The notes: a model not told the origin generated them from the sequence alone. Counted from the stretch's first letter, positions 35,258 through 43,903 are shown. The stretch: DNA of 64,000 bases from Bdellovibrionaceae bacterium UBA3535 (GCA_002376845.1 DFOS01000005.1:62001-126000); one strand, 5' to 3'. Program-made: numbers and translations.

Positions 35258-37999
35258 ATGAAATTGTCGGAAAATCCTAACTATAAAGACACTTTACAGT
35301 TGCCAAAGACTGACTTTCCCATGAAAGGCAATCTCCCCCAACAAGAGCCCAAACGCATCGCCAGCTGGCAGAACAACAGAACCTATGAAAAAATGTTGAG
35401 CGGCAGAAAAGACAAGTTTGTTTTTCAAGATGGCCCTCCCTATGCCAATGGCAATATTCATATGGGACATGCTTTAAATAAAATTCTAAAAGACATGATT
35501 GTGAAATACAAAAATATGGCGGGACGATCGGCTGCCTTTATCCCCGGTTGGGATTGTCATGGTTTGCCCATTGAGCTGGAAGTGAATAAAAAATTGGGCT
35601 CAAAAAGAAAAGACATTTCCGACAATGATTTTCGCAACCAATGCCGAGAGTATGCAAAAAAGTGGATAGCCACGCAAAAAGAGCAATTTCAGCGCCTGGG
35701 CATATTGGCCGATTGGGACAATCCTTACCTAACATTAAGTAAAGAATATGAAGCAGAAGAGGTACGGCAATTAGCTAAAATTGTGGAGAAGGGCTCCTTT
35801 TACCGAGGCGACAAACCCGTGTACTGGTGCTGGCCCTTGCAAACTGCCTTGGCAGACACAGAAGTGGAGTATGCAGAACATGAATCGCCTGCTATATATG
35901 TCAAATTTGAAATTACCAAGGGTTTGGAGCTGGATAAAAAAGCTTACGTAGTAATTTGGACCACAACTCCTTGGACGATTCCGGCAAACTTGGCCATTGC
36001 ATTGAATAAAGACTTTGATTATTCGCTTTTTGAACACGAAAACGAATATTTGTTGTTTGCCGATGGCTTGCAAGAACAGATCGAAGAACTTAGTGGCTTG
36101 AAATTCAAAAAAGTAGAAGGGTCTACCAAAAAAGGAAGTGAGCTGACAGATTTAGAGTGTCAGCATCCGTGGATACAGCGCAAATCGGTAATCTTATTGG
36201 GAGATCATGTTACTTTAGAAGCCGGTACTGGCGCGGTACACACAGCTCCCGGACATGGCCCCGATGATTATATCTTAGGTCTGAAGCATGACCTGCCCGC
36301 TTACTCTCCTGTGGACGAGGCCGGCTGTTTTACCGATGAGGTACCGGAGTTCCGTGGCGAAAACGTTTTTAAGGCCAACCCCTTGATTGTAGAAAAATTA
36401 AATTCCAGCGGACATCTGCTAGCTCACTACAAATTAAAACATTCCTATCCCCATTGTTGGCGCACAAAAAAGCCGTTAATCTTCCGCGCAACCTCGCAAT
36501 GGTTCTTAAGAATGGATGATGATACCAACGAGCTTCGCAAAAAGACTTTAGCGGCAATAAAAAAAGTAAAGTGGATTCCGGCCTGGGGGGAAAACCGTAT
36601 CAATGCGATGATTGAAAATCGCCCTGACTGGTGTCTGTCTAGACAGCGCCTTTGGGGTGTACCTATCCCGGTATTTAAGTGCAAGTCTTGCGGTGAACAC
36701 CTAGTATCCAGTGAAGTAATGTTGCGCGTGGCTGACAAAATGGAAAAAGAAGATGGCATCAATTCCTACTTTGAAAGTGATGCCAGTGAATTTACCAATG
36801 GATTGCCATGCCCATCTTGCGGAAATGATGAATTTGAAAAGTCAAAAGACATCTTGGATGTTTGGTTTGACTCGGGCGTCTCCCATGCGGCCGTGCAAAG
36901 ACATCGACCTGAGCTCGCAGATGTGGCCGATCTCTATCTTGAGGGAAGTGATCAACACCGCGGCTGGTTTCAGACAAGCTTGCTAACCAGCATTGCCGCC
37001 TATGACCAAGCACCTTATAAACAAGTTTTGACCCACGGTTTTGTCAACGACCTAAAAGGTCGTAAAATGTCCAAATCCCTTGGTAATGTTGTGGACCCAA
37101 ACAAGGTAATTGAAAAATATGGCGCAGAAATCCTTCGGCTTTGGGCCTCTTATGAGGATTATAGCCAAGATGTAACCTGCGGCGACGAGAGTTTTAAACG
37201 CTTGTCCGAAACCTATCGCCGTATGCGCAATACCGTGCGCTTTTTACTGGGCAATCTCTTTGACTTTGATATCAACAAAGATGCTGTAAACTTTCAGGAT
37301 ATGTTAGAACTAGATCGCTGGGCACTCATCCGCTTAAACCAACTCACAAACGACGTGACTCAACACTATGAGCGCTATGAATTCTACAAAATTTATCACG
37401 CCATTAACAATTTTGTGACCGTGGATCTATCGGCTCGCTACCTGGATGTTTTAAAAGATCGTCTATATACAGACAAAAAATCGGGCCTATCGCGGCGAAG
37501 TGCACAAACCGTAGTTTACCATCTATGTGATAGGCTTTGTCTTCTCATGGCCCCCATTCTTTCATTTCTTGCTGAGGAAACCTACGCGTATTTAAGACCC
37601 GATATCGAAAGTATTTTCACTTGCCATATGCCAAAAGTAAATCCTGAATGGCAAGAAGATGCACTAATAGAAAAGTTCGATCATTTGATGCAGGTGCGGT
37701 CCGAGGTCTCAAAAATCCTTGAAGATTTGCGTCGCAGTAAAGAAATTGGCTCTAGTCTAGAAGCAAAGGTCATTCTTTATGCAAAAGGCAAAACTTTTGA
37801 CTATCTTCAATCCTACGAAGCAGAACTTCCTACCTTTTTTATTGTTTCACAGGTAGAACTAAAAGAAGGGGAATTAAAAGTAGAAGCGACAAAGGCAGAT
37901 GGTGAAAAATGTGTTCGTTGCTGGCAGTATAGTACTGCAATTGGTAGCGACAAAAATTACCCTGGCATTTGTCTACGTTGTACAGAGGCGCTGAAATGA
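35258..37999 (+). CDS. ileS: Isoleucyl-tRNA synthetase
   Basis: 913 residues, bacterial type. HIGH is NIHMGHALNK (about 65-74), the KMSKS loop is GRKMSKSLGN (about 601-610), and the editing domain has TTTPWTIPAN and HTAPGHGPDDY. The C-terminal zinc finger is present (CVRCWQ ... CLRCTEALK). There is also an extra pair of CxxC knuckles in the catalytic domain (CKSCG and CPSCG at about 469-475 and 521-528), seen in some bacterial IleS lineages. A CAGGAG site precedes the ATG. The stop overlaps lspA (ATGA). Confidence 0.97.
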   Translation: MKLSENPNYKDTLQLPKTDFPMKGNLPQQEPKRIASWQNNRTYEKMLSGRKDKFVFQDGPPYANGNIHMGHALNKILKDMIVKYKNMAGRSAAFIPGWDCHGLPIELEVNKKLGSKRKDISDNDFRNQCREYAKKWIATQKEQFQRLGILADWDNPYLTLSKEYEAEEVRQLAKIVEKGSFYRGDKPVYWCWPLQTALADTEVEYAEHESPAIYVKFEITKGLELDKKAYVVIWTTTPWTIPANLAIALNKDFDYSLFEHENEYLLFADGLQEQIEELSGLKFKKVEGSTKKGSELTDLECQHPWIQRKSVILLGDHVTLEAGTGAVHTAPGHGPDDYILGLKHDLPAYSPVDEAGCFTDEVPEFRGENVFKANPLIVEKLNSSGHLLAHYKLKHSYPHCWRTKKPLIFRATSQWFLRMDDDTNELRKKTLAAIKKVKWIPAWGENRINAMIENRPDWCLSRQRLWGVPIPVFKCKSCGEHLVSSEVMLRVADKMEKEDGINSYFESDASEFTNGLPCPSCGNDEFEKSKDILDVWFDSGVSHAAVQRHRPELADVADLYLEGSDQHRGWFQTSLLTSIAAYDQAPYKQVLTHGFVNDLKGRKMSKSLGNVVDPNKVIEKYGAEILRLWASYEDYSQDVTCGDESFKRLSETYRRMRNTVRFLLGNLFDFDINKDAVNFQDMLELDRWALIRLNQLTNDVTQHYERYEFYKIYHAINNFVTVDLSARYLDVLKDRLYTDKKSGLSRRSAQTVVYHLCDRLCLLMAPILSFLAEETYAYLRPDIESIFTCHMPKVNPEWQEDALIEKFDHLMQVRSEVSKILEDLRRSKEIGSSLEAKVILYAKGKTFDYLQSYEAELPTFFIVSQVELKEGELKVEATKADGEKCVRCWQYSTAIGSDKNYPGICLRCTEALK

Positions 38000-38472
38000 G
38001 TTCAAAAAAATACTTGGTCTTTTGGTGTTTGGCGGGCGCTATCCTGGCTTTTGATCAGTGGACAAAGCTCTTAATCTACACCCAATTTCAATGGGGCGAA
38101 AGCATCCCGGTGATTCAAAACTTTTTTAACATCACATTTGTGAAAAACCCCGGTGCTGCCTTCGGTTTTCTAGCAAAAGCTCCTGCGGTTTTCCGAGACA
38201 ACTTCTTTTTAATTCTTCCACCGATTGCCATGCTAGTGATCGTTTACATGCACTATAAAGCCGAAAAAAAAGACTTTATACAAATCACTGCCCTAGGGTT
38301 GATTATGGGAGGGGCCATAGGCAACTACGTAGATCGCCTACGCTTTGGCTATGTGGTGGACTTTCTCGACTTTCATTATTTCGAAAAATACGCTTGGCCA
38401 GCATTTAATGTTGCAGATATATCCATTGTAAGTGGTATTTTTCTACTGTTGCTATTTGTTAAATACGATTAG
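37996..38472 (+). CDS. lspA: Lipoprotein signal peptidase LspA
   Basis: 158 residues, four membrane helices. The aspartic protease pair is D113 (GNYVDRLRFGYVVDF) and D141 (FNVADISI), with the conserved NPGAAFG (51-57). It removes signal peptides from diacylglyceryl-modified prolipoproteins in the inner membrane. The start is the ATG at 37996, overlapping the ileS stop; a TTG upstream inside ileS is unlikely. The next gene is lgt, which acts one step earlier in the same pathway. Confidence 0.96.
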   Translation: MSSKKYLVFWCLAGAILAFDQWTKLLIYTQFQWGESIPVIQNFFNITFVKNPGAAFGFLAKAPAVFRDNFFLILPPIAMLVIVYMHYKAEKKDFIQITALGLIMGGAIGNYVDRLRFGYVVDFLDFHYFEKYAWPAFNVADISIVSGIFLLLLFVKYD

Positions 38473-38510
38473 CTCTTAACATTCGTGCATTCCATTCCTA
38501 TAGTATTGCA

Positions 38511-39377
38511 ATGGAATATTATACCCACAATATCGACCCCGTTTTGTTTGAGTTTTTTGGCCTACAAATTCGCTACTATGGCTTGATGTATTTAACTGGC
38601 TTTGTAGCCGCCTATTATATTTTCAAACATCGCCATGCGCATGGTTTGTTCAAACTCGATAGCGAGCGCGTGCAAGACCTATTTACCTATATGATGATCT
38701 CTATGATTGTAGGGGCCCGCATTTTTTATGTCTTCATTTACAACTGGGAGCAATACAAAAGCAATTTGCTGGAAGTCTTTTACATTTGGCAAGGTGGTCT
38801 ATCTTTTCATGGAGCAGCTGTAGGGTTTATTATTGGAATGATCTTATATAGCCGAAAGTATAAGATCGGTTTTTGGCATCTTGCGGATCACGTCGCCATG
38901 GTGTCCTCGCTGGGCATCTTTTTTGGACGATTTGGTAATTTTACCAATGGTGAGTTATGGGGGCGGCCCACCGATGTTCCATGGGCCGTAATCTTTCCCG
39001 CTGCGGACTCCCTACCGAGACACCCCTCACAAATTTACCAAGCTTTTTGTGAAGGGTTGTTTGTTTTTTTAATTTTGCTTGTGATCGATTACCGGGAAAG
39101 AAAAAAATATCTGCACGTAAACGAAACCAAAAACAAATTGAATGTTAGCTGGGAGAGAACCGGCATTTTGGCCTCTAGCTGGCTCATTCTTTATGGTATC
39201 GGCCGCTTTATCATCGAATTCTTTCGCGAGCCTGACCGGCAGCTGGGCTATTATTTCGAATATTTTTCCATGGGCCAAATATTATGCTCCATCATGATTG
39301 TGGCGGGGATTTATTTACTGATTTTGAATCTGCGAAGCCCGAAGCAAGAGACATATCAGGTTGCTAAAGAGTCCTAG
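38511..39377 (+). CDS. lgt: Prolipoprotein diacylglyceryl transferase Lgt
   Basis: 288 residues, about seven membrane helices. The Lgt signature FFGRFGNFTNGELWGRP and the HPSQIYQA segment are present, as is the catalytic-region WQGGLSFHGAAVG. It attaches diacylglycerol to the lipobox Cys before LspA cleavage. Consistent lipoproteins in the window are at 42832 and 61624. It is 38 bases after lspA. Confidence 0.97.
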   Translation: MEYYTHNIDPVLFEFFGLQIRYYGLMYLTGFVAAYYIFKHRHAHGLFKLDSERVQDLFTYMMISMIVGARIFYVFIYNWEQYKSNLLEVFYIWQGGLSFHGAAVGFIIGMILYSRKYKIGFWHLADHVAMVSSLGIFFGRFGNFTNGELWGRPTDVPWAVIFPAADSLPRHPSQIYQAFCEGLFVFLILLVIDYRERKKYLHVNETKNKLNVSWERTGILASSWLILYGIGRFIIEFFREPDRQLGYYFEYFSMGQILCSIMIVAGIYLLILNLRSPKQETYQVAKES

Positions 39378-39443
39378 CTAGCGCGATAGGGCCCACCCCA
39401 TATGTAGCGTTATAATACAGCCTAGACTCCTAGATAGGCGGGC

Positions 39444-39470
39444 AAATGCCTTATTTTAAAGCATTTTTTT
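39444..39470 (+). terminator. Candidate terminator after the ileS-lspA-lgt group
   Basis: A six-pair stem (AAATGC with GCATTT) and an eleven-base loop are followed by seven Ts, 67 bases after lgt. The stem is AT-rich. An isolated TATAAT at 39411-39416 lies just upstream, so a short RNA ending here is also possible. Confidence 0.45.
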
Positions 39471-39528
39471 AGACAATGGCCTAGATTCACTTCTACAGTT
39501 TTTAGCTCGCAAAAAAGATCCCGGAAAG

Positions 39529-39606
39529 CCTGGTCGCCGCTCTGAGAACAAGATAAAATAAATATAGGTGCCTCGTAGGCATTCTCGCCCAGCGACTCGC
39601 ACCAGG
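39529..39606 (+). ncRNA. Structured RNA element upstream of a tiny ORF
   Basis: Four nested stems pair in register: CCTGGT/ACCAGG (39529-39534 with 39601-39606), CGCT/AGCG (39538-39541 with 39591-39594), GAGAA/TTCTC (39544-39548 with 39582-39586) and a TGCCT-CGT-AGGCA hairpin (39569-39581), around an AT-rich internal loop. It does not match the SRP, 6S, tmRNA, RNase P or T-box cores that I know. This is the main content of the only gene-free stretch over 300 bases (39378-39789). The fold is by eye and untested. Confidence 0.45.
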
Positions 39607-39636
39607 TCTTCTTAGGCCAAAAAGGAGGTGATGCCC

Positions 39637-39693
39637 ATGGACAGTAGTTATTATTATCAACGAAAAACTTGGGTGGAGGTGAGTACTAAATAG
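39637..39693 (+). CDS. 18-codon reading frame behind a perfect Shine-Dalgarno site
   Basis: The peptide reads MDSSYYYQRKTWVEVSTK. AAAGGAGGTGAT at 39621-39632 is complementary over 12 bases to the usual 3' end of 16S rRNA and lies four bases before the ATG. A second anti-SD match, GGAGGTGA (39675-39682), lies inside codons 13-16. The frame ends in a TAG within a hairpin, followed by a strong terminator. It may be a leader peptide, a functional micropeptide or simply a ribosome-binding RNA; no family is recognised. Confidence 0.5.
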   Translation: MDSSYYYQRKTWVEVSTK

Positions 39694-39709
39694 TACTTAT
39701 TTTCCCAAG
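39668..39709 (+). other. Two-tier hairpin covering the end of the 18-codon frame
   Basis: CTTGGG (39668-39673) pairs with CCCAAG (39704-39709), enclosing AGTACT-AAAT-AGTACT (39682-39697) that holds the stop codon. The outer stem encloses the internal GGAGGTGA. It would have to be opened by a translating ribosome. Confidence 0.45.
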
Positions 39710-39721
39710 GTAACATTACCG

Positions 39722-39750
39722 AGGCAGGGCTAAAGGACCCTGCCTTTTTT
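39722..39750 (+). terminator. Rho-independent terminator of the small locus
   Basis: An eight-pair stem (AGGCAGGG with CCCTGCCT) with an eight-base loop and a T run ends 39 bases before trmH. It separates the small locus from trmH and marks it as its own short transcript, unless it acts as an attenuator. Confidence 0.88.
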
Positions 39751-39789
39751 GTTTTAGCATTAGTTTTTTTGTGTTACTCCCTAATCTCC

Positions 39790-40476
39790 ATGCTTACAAA
39801 CTATCAAGGAAAAACCTACGACATTGAGGAAATCATCGAGCATTTGCAACCACATCTAACAAGCAAAAGGCTCGAAAAAATGCAGCAGGTGATCCAAATG
39901 CGCTCACAGCTCTTCGTTCCCGTGCTAGAAAGAATATTTGACCAAGGCAATATCAATGCGGTTTTAAGAAGCGCCGAAAGCATGGCTTTTCAAAATGTGC
40001 ACATTATTGAAAATGAAAGTTTTCGCCGAGCCAACCGCGTCTCCAAGGGCTCGGATAAATGGCTAAGTATCCAACGGTGGAAATCTACGCGCGAATGCTT
40101 GAACCATTTAAAACAAAATGGCTACAAAATCTGCGTAACCCATCTGAGTGAAAACGCCAAAGCCATTGGTGAAATCGATTTTTCACAAAAAACAGCCCTA
40201 CTATTTGGCTCAGAAGGCTATGGGATAAGCACGGAAGCACTGGACTTGGCAGATGAAAATGTGGTGATTCCCATGAAAGGTTTTACACAAAGCTACAATA
40301 TTTCCGTAGCGGCTGCGATTGCCATGTATCATGCACGTCTCGATCGTGATAAAAAATTGGGAGAATCAGGCGACCTGAATGAGACTCAAAAACAAGAGCT
40401 TCTTTCCCACTACCTTTTGGCCTCTTGTAATAAAAGCATGCAGCAAATTGCCGACAGCTTGGAGAAAAAACAATGA
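39790..40476 (+). CDS. trmH: TrmH-family (SpoU) tRNA/rRNA 2'-O-methyltransferase
   Basis: 228 residues from the ATG at 39790; a GTG at 39769 is an alternative. The knotted SPOUT motifs are present: motif 1 in NINAVLRSAESMAFQNVHII, motif 2 LLFGSEGYGISTEALDLAD and motif 3 VVIPMKGFTQSYNISVAAAIAMYHA. The N-terminal helices (LERIFDQGNINAVLRSAE) and the C-terminal helix match TrmH, which makes Gm18 in tRNA, better than RlmB. There is no clear ribosome binding site. The stop overlaps hemJ (ATGA). Confidence 0.85.
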   Translation: MLTNYQGKTYDIEEIIEHLQPHLTSKRLEKMQQVIQMRSQLFVPVLERIFDQGNINAVLRSAESMAFQNVHIIENESFRRANRVSKGSDKWLSIQRWKSTRECLNHLKQNGYKICVTHLSENAKAIGEIDFSQKTALLFGSEGYGISTEALDLADENVVIPMKGFTQSYNISVAAAIAMYHARLDRDKKLGESGDLNETQKQELLSHYLLASCNKSMQQIADSLEKKQ

Positions 40477-40907
40477 ATTACTACTTATTATTTAAAGCAT
40501 TGCACTTGATTTCTATGGTGGCTTGGTTTGCCGGCTTGTTTTATATGTTTCGCCTTTTTGTCTACCATACCGAAAATCAAGATAAACCTGAGGTTGTAGC
40601 GGTATTAAAGACTATGTCACGCAAACTCTTTCACTACATCACTACCCCAGCCATGATTGCTACCTTTCTATTTGGCTTTCTTCTTTTGCTGCAAGTACCC
40701 TATCAAATGAAAACAAGCTGGTTTATGTGGAAGTTCTTATTGCTTATAGCTTTGGGGCTTTACCACTACTTTATTGGCCATACTCTGGGCCGCTATGCCA
40801 AAGATGATATTTTTTTGACTTCCAAGCAGTGCCGTCTGTGGAATGAGGCGCCCACGATCTTATTGATCGCAATTGTATTTTTGGCGGTATTTAAGCCCTT
40901 TAGTTAA
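40473..40907 (+). CDS. hemJ: Protoporphyrinogen IX oxidase HemJ
   Basis: 144 residues, four membrane helices. The UPF0093/HemJ signature is present: ALHLISMVAWFAGLFYMFRLFVYH at the start (with the His that binds heme), then TWFMWKF-like SWFMWKFLLL and RLWNEAPTILLIAIVFL near the end. The family oxidises protoporphyrinogen IX in the late heme pathway. The start overlaps the trmH stop. The last eight bases overlap the convergent TauE-type gene. Confidence 0.92.
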   Translation: MNYYLLFKALHLISMVAWFAGLFYMFRLFVYHTENQDKPEVVAVLKTMSRKLFHYITTPAMIATFLFGFLLLLQVPYQMKTSWFMWKFLLLIALGLYHYFIGHTLGRYAKDDIFLTSKQCRLWNEAPTILLIAIVFLAVFKPFS

Positions 40908-41640
40908 AATAAGCCCATACTTGCAAAAACAAAATTCGCAGGCATAAAAGTGTAATCATCCACTTAAACAATACTAAAAATACTTTCTCTGGTACTTTAT
41001 GCAAAATCTTCGTACCAACAAAGGTTCCTAAAAAGACCGCCACTATCATCATGGCTATAAGAGGTAGATAGGGACCTAAGCTAACACCAACCAGAAAATA
41101 AATTATTACCTTGGTAAGATGGCCGAAAGCTTGGATTGCCGCTTTGGTGGCGATGATTTGAAAGCGATTTAAATTTTCTCGCAAGAAAAACGGCGCAATC
41201 AAGGGGCCTGTAGCGCCAAATACCACCGACATCAAATTACTAAAGAAACCTAAAACATAAAATTTTGCTGGAAAGTTTATGGGGTTTTTATTTTTCGGCT
41301 TCCAAGTAAAAAATAGAATCAGTATTGGTAGCAAAATTTTAAAAAGACTATCCGGAATTTTTAGTACCAAGTGATAGGCGCTAAAAGCCCCCACTATACC
41401 GCCTATTAGCAGCGGTATAAAGATTCGCCCTACTACATGTTTGGCATTTAGCGCAGTACGAAAACCATTGGAGCAAAGCTGTACAATTCCATGGGACGGA
41501 ATCAACAAAGTTTGCGGCAAATACTGCATCATCACCGCAAGTAAGGAAATTCCTCCGCCCATACCCAAAATGGCCGACATGCAAGAAGTTAAAAAAGCAG
41601 CCAGTATAAGCACTGCCTGATCGATAGAGCTAAGTTCCAT
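40900..41640 (-). CDS. TauE/SafE-family membrane permease
   Basis: 246 residues with seven to eight membrane helices in two repeats. The first repeat has AFLTSCMSAILGMGGGISLLAVM, and the second has GFFSNLMSVVFGATGPLIAPFFL; this GMGGG/GATGP pairing is diagnostic for the family. Members export sulfite, sulfoacetate or related organosulfonates or take up anions; the substrate here is unknown. It is divergent from the secreted protein at 41758. Confidence 0.87.
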   Translation of the reverse strand: MELSSIDQAVLILAAFLTSCMSAILGMGGGISLLAVMMQYLPQTLLIPSHGIVQLCSNGFRTALNAKHVVGRIFIPLLIGGIVGAFSAYHLVLKIPDSLFKILLPILILFFTWKPKNKNPINFPAKFYVLGFFSNLMSVVFGATGPLIAPFFLRENLNRFQIIATKAAIQAFGHLTKVIIYFLVGVSLGPYLPLIAMMIVAVFLGTFVGTKILHKVPEKVFLVLFKWMITLLCLRILFLQVWAYFN

Positions 41641-41747
41641 AAAAACAGACTAAAGGAAATTATAGTCAAAGACATGCCCTTTTTCGTCACCCAATATGCA
41701 TGAAAAGAAGAATACGAGCGATTCAAGCAGGCACCAATTTTGCTTAC

Positions 41748-41768
41748 ATAATATGATATGCATATTAT
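41748..41768. repeat. Perfect inverted repeat over a start codon
   Basis: ATAATATG-ATATG-CATATTAT is an 8+5+8 palindrome whose loop and right arm contain the start codon (41758-41760) of the secreted protein gene. It could be a repressor operator or an mRNA hairpin hiding the start; no Shine-Dalgarno sequence is visible. Confidence 0.6.
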
Positions 41769-42684
41769 ATTAAGTGTTTTAGCTTTATCCCTGACAGCTT
41801 TTGCGCAGACGCCCAATCAGTGGCAATTTGCCAAGGTCATGCCCATTTCCTGTATGGATCTTGAAGAGCATATTCATCACTACAACCAATCCCAATATGT
41901 AAAAAACAATAACGAAAAACGTTTGCACCTGCAATGCGAAGCCGTTGGCAAAAACAAATCCATCGCCTTGGTAACAAGTGATGGTGGACTATGCCACTCC
42001 CCTAGAAAATGGGAAAAACCTGAAACCATGTGGAGCTGGGTGAGCGCGGCAGAGGATTTAGGCGATAATCTAAAAAGCTTGTTTTTGGGAAGACAAACAA
42101 AAGACTTAGATAAGTTTGCTAGCTTTCTTAGAAACAATGGCATACAGGCGCATGCTTGGTATGAGCTGACACTGAGTCAGCAGCAGATACTTTCCCTGCA
42201 ATACCCTAAGTGCCCCGCAGGGAATCCAGCAGGCTCTACTAAGCCCTCCTCAGATTTCAAGGGCGTCTACCAGGGCTTGGATCAATACAACAATCCCTGC
42301 CAAATTTGGGTCAAGCACCAGCGGGCCAAGGCTCCTCAACAAGCCTACTACCTGCTAGAGACACGCTTTTTTGAGGAAACTGTGGATGGCCTTATTCAAA
42401 CAACCTTTAAGTTCCCCTATGATATAGCTCGATTGCAAACAGACCTAAACCAACAACGATTGGAAACCTTGATACAAGCGGAAGCTGATGGCTTGCAGCT
42501 TTTTGGCCAAGGGCAAAATGAGTCCTACAGCATGGCCCTCGACATATCCGAAAGCCGGCAGCCTGAAAGCCTAAATATAGAACACCACAGCCTGCGCAGC
42601 CGTTATAAGTACACAGGCCAGGGCAAGCAATTCAAAACCGTCTCCTATAGCTGCCGAAATCTAAAGAAAATACGCTCATATTAA
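41758..42684 (+). CDS. Secreted protein of unknown function
   Basis: 308 residues with an N-terminal signal peptide (MHIILSVLALSLTAFAQ) and several Cys. No known domain is recognised. MPISCMDLEEHIHHYNQ, the SDGGLCH loop and KTVSYSCRNLKK at the end suggest a disulphide-stabilised beta fold. There is no ribosome binding site; the start sits in an inverted repeat. It is a single gene followed by 147 bases without a gene and then a lipoprotein gene. Confidence 0.65.
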   Translation: MHIILSVLALSLTAFAQTPNQWQFAKVMPISCMDLEEHIHHYNQSQYVKNNNEKRLHLQCEAVGKNKSIALVTSDGGLCHSPRKWEKPETMWSWVSAAEDLGDNLKSLFLGRQTKDLDKFASFLRNNGIQAHAWYELTLSQQQILSLQYPKCPAGNPAGSTKPSSDFKGVYQGLDQYNNPCQIWVKHQRAKAPQQAYYLLETRFFEETVDGLIQTTFKFPYDIARLQTDLNQQRLETLIQAEADGLQLFGQGQNESYSMALDISESRQPESLNIEHHSLRSRYKYTGQGKQFKTVSYSCRNLKKIRSY

Positions 42685-42831
42685 GCACTTAAAGGCCTAA
42701 TTTGGTGACCATTTTTGTCCACCGAGCTCGAATCCGTCACCTATAGCCCGCTCAAATACCCTTATATTTGATCTGAGCTGGCACATTTCATGAATATTTT
42801 ACATATGTAAGTAAATTTAAGGAGAAGAGAA

Positions 42832-43575
42832 ATGAGAGACCTTCTAAAAATAGCATTTGTATTTGTCACGGCGTTTATGCTGGTGGCTTGCGGCGGCAGT
42901 GATGGCCCGCAGCCCATACCACTTCCTCCAGGAGTTGGCGGCGTGGTTTTTCCTGATGACCGCATCATTTGGAAAACAACAGACCTACAATCCCCTGCCA
43001 ATGACAAAGCTTTAGCGGAGATGGTGAGTTACTTAAGTGGCCCCTGCTGGGTAGAAGGAACCTATCCTGCAAATTACAAGACATGGCCTGTCGGTTTCCA
43101 AAACTGCGAAAATTACACCGATGTTGTGGAATTGGCTTTGACCATCAATCCAGAAACAGCACAAGCCGAGATTTATTTAAACGCTTGGTGCACAGGCTGG
43201 GAATGCGGCGGTCAAGGCACTCAAACCGTCATCATCGGCAGCCCTTTTGGCAATATTGCTGGCGGTGCGGTTGCTGCTTTTCAAGCTCCCACTGGTAGAT
43301 TTATGCAATACGCCCGTAGAAGCAAGATATCCAACAACGATGTGAAATTAACTGCTTACTTCGGCCCCACTTATAACAATCGCGGTGCCGTTGCCAATGA
43401 TCAACAAGAGTACGAAGTAACCATTGTTACGGATATGACGGCTAGCGATTACCAAAACCGCGAGTATGTGAACGTAGACCTTTACTACGGCAAAGGCTTT
43501 ACCCGCAAGGTTGGCAGCTTTCAGTTAAGATTGATTGACCAGAATCAATTTGGACCTATAATGCCAATTTATTAA
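42832..43575 (+). CDS. Lipoprotein of unknown function
   Basis: 247 residues. The signal peptide ends in LVACGGSDG, a clear lipobox with the lipidated Cys at about residue 20; Gly-Ser after it suggests outer-membrane sorting by the Lol rule. The mature protein is beta-rich with several Cys (GPCWVEG, FQNCENY, WCTGWECGG) and a C-terminal QLRLIDQNQFG. AAGGAGAAGAG precedes the start. No family is recognised. It precedes yacG by four bases. Confidence 0.8.
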   Translation: MRDLLKIAFVFVTAFMLVACGGSDGPQPIPLPPGVGGVVFPDDRIIWKTTDLQSPANDKALAEMVSYLSGPCWVEGTYPANYKTWPVGFQNCENYTDVVELALTINPETAQAEIYLNAWCTGWECGGQGTQTVIIGSPFGNIAGGAVAAFQAPTGRFMQYARRSKISNNDVKLTAYFGPTYNNRGAVANDQQEYEVTIVTDMTASDYQNREYVNVDLYYGKGFTRKVGSFQLRLIDQNQFGPIMPIY

Positions 43576-43579
43576 GACT

Positions 43580-43771
43580 ATGAAAGTAAAGTGTCCAACT
43601 TGTAAAAAACAAAGTCTCTATGAAGAGAAAAATCCATTCCGCCCATTCTGCTCCAAGCGCTGTAAGATGATCGACTTAGGAGAATGGGCGCAAGAGTCCT
43701 ATAAACTAGAATCCAAAGAACCGGTAAGTGAGGACGATCTGCTAGAGGCTTTAAAAAGCCAAAACTCTTAG
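43580..43771 (+). CDS. yacG: YacG-family DNA gyrase inhibitor, zinc-binding
   Basis: 63 residues. The zinc knuckle CPTCKKQ ... FCSKRCK (C-x2-C and C-x3-C) followed by MIDLGEWA is the YacG signature. In E. coli, YacG binds the gyrase GyrB C-terminus and inhibits it. The sequence of the last 20 residues is less conserved in the family. It starts four bases after the lipoprotein, which is an odd operon partner. Confidence 0.9.
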   Translation: MKVKCPTCKKQSLYEEKNPFRPFCSKRCKMIDLGEWAQESYKLESKEPVSEDDLLEALKSQNS

Positions 43772-43846
43772 TGGCAAGTAAAAAATATTTTTTGCTTAAA
43801 AAATCCTGATTCCCATCTAAATTCTAAAGCGAATATTAAGATTTTA

Positions 43847-43875
43847 TTGACGCTTGCAAGGAGCTGGGGTTGAAT
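43847..43875 (+). promoter_or_regulatory. Candidate sigma-70-type promoter for the hup-pfkA pair
   Basis: TTGACG (43847-43852) and TTGAAT (43870-43875) with a 17-base spacer lie 28 bases before the start of the HU gene. Confidence 0.45.
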
Positions 43876-43903
43876 TCTTCCCACAACAGAAGGAGTGGGT
43901 GTA

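Noticed and set aside
39378..39789. SRP RNA, tmRNA, 6S RNA or c-di-GMP riboswitch in the gene-free stretch
   Set aside because: None of the conserved cores of these RNAs could be found; the region has a different nested fold.
42721..42740. CTCGAATCCG as a tRNA T-arm
   Set aside because: No acceptor stem or anticodon arm can be paired around it; no tRNA gene was found anywhere in the window.
42780..42797. TGGCACATTTCATGA ahead of the lipoprotein gene as a sigma-54 site
   Set aside because: The -12 position reads GA rather than GC and the rest of the -12 half is absent.
43772..43805. AT-rich palindrome after yacG as a terminator
   Set aside because: The stem is almost all A-T with a mismatch, so it is unlikely to terminate well.
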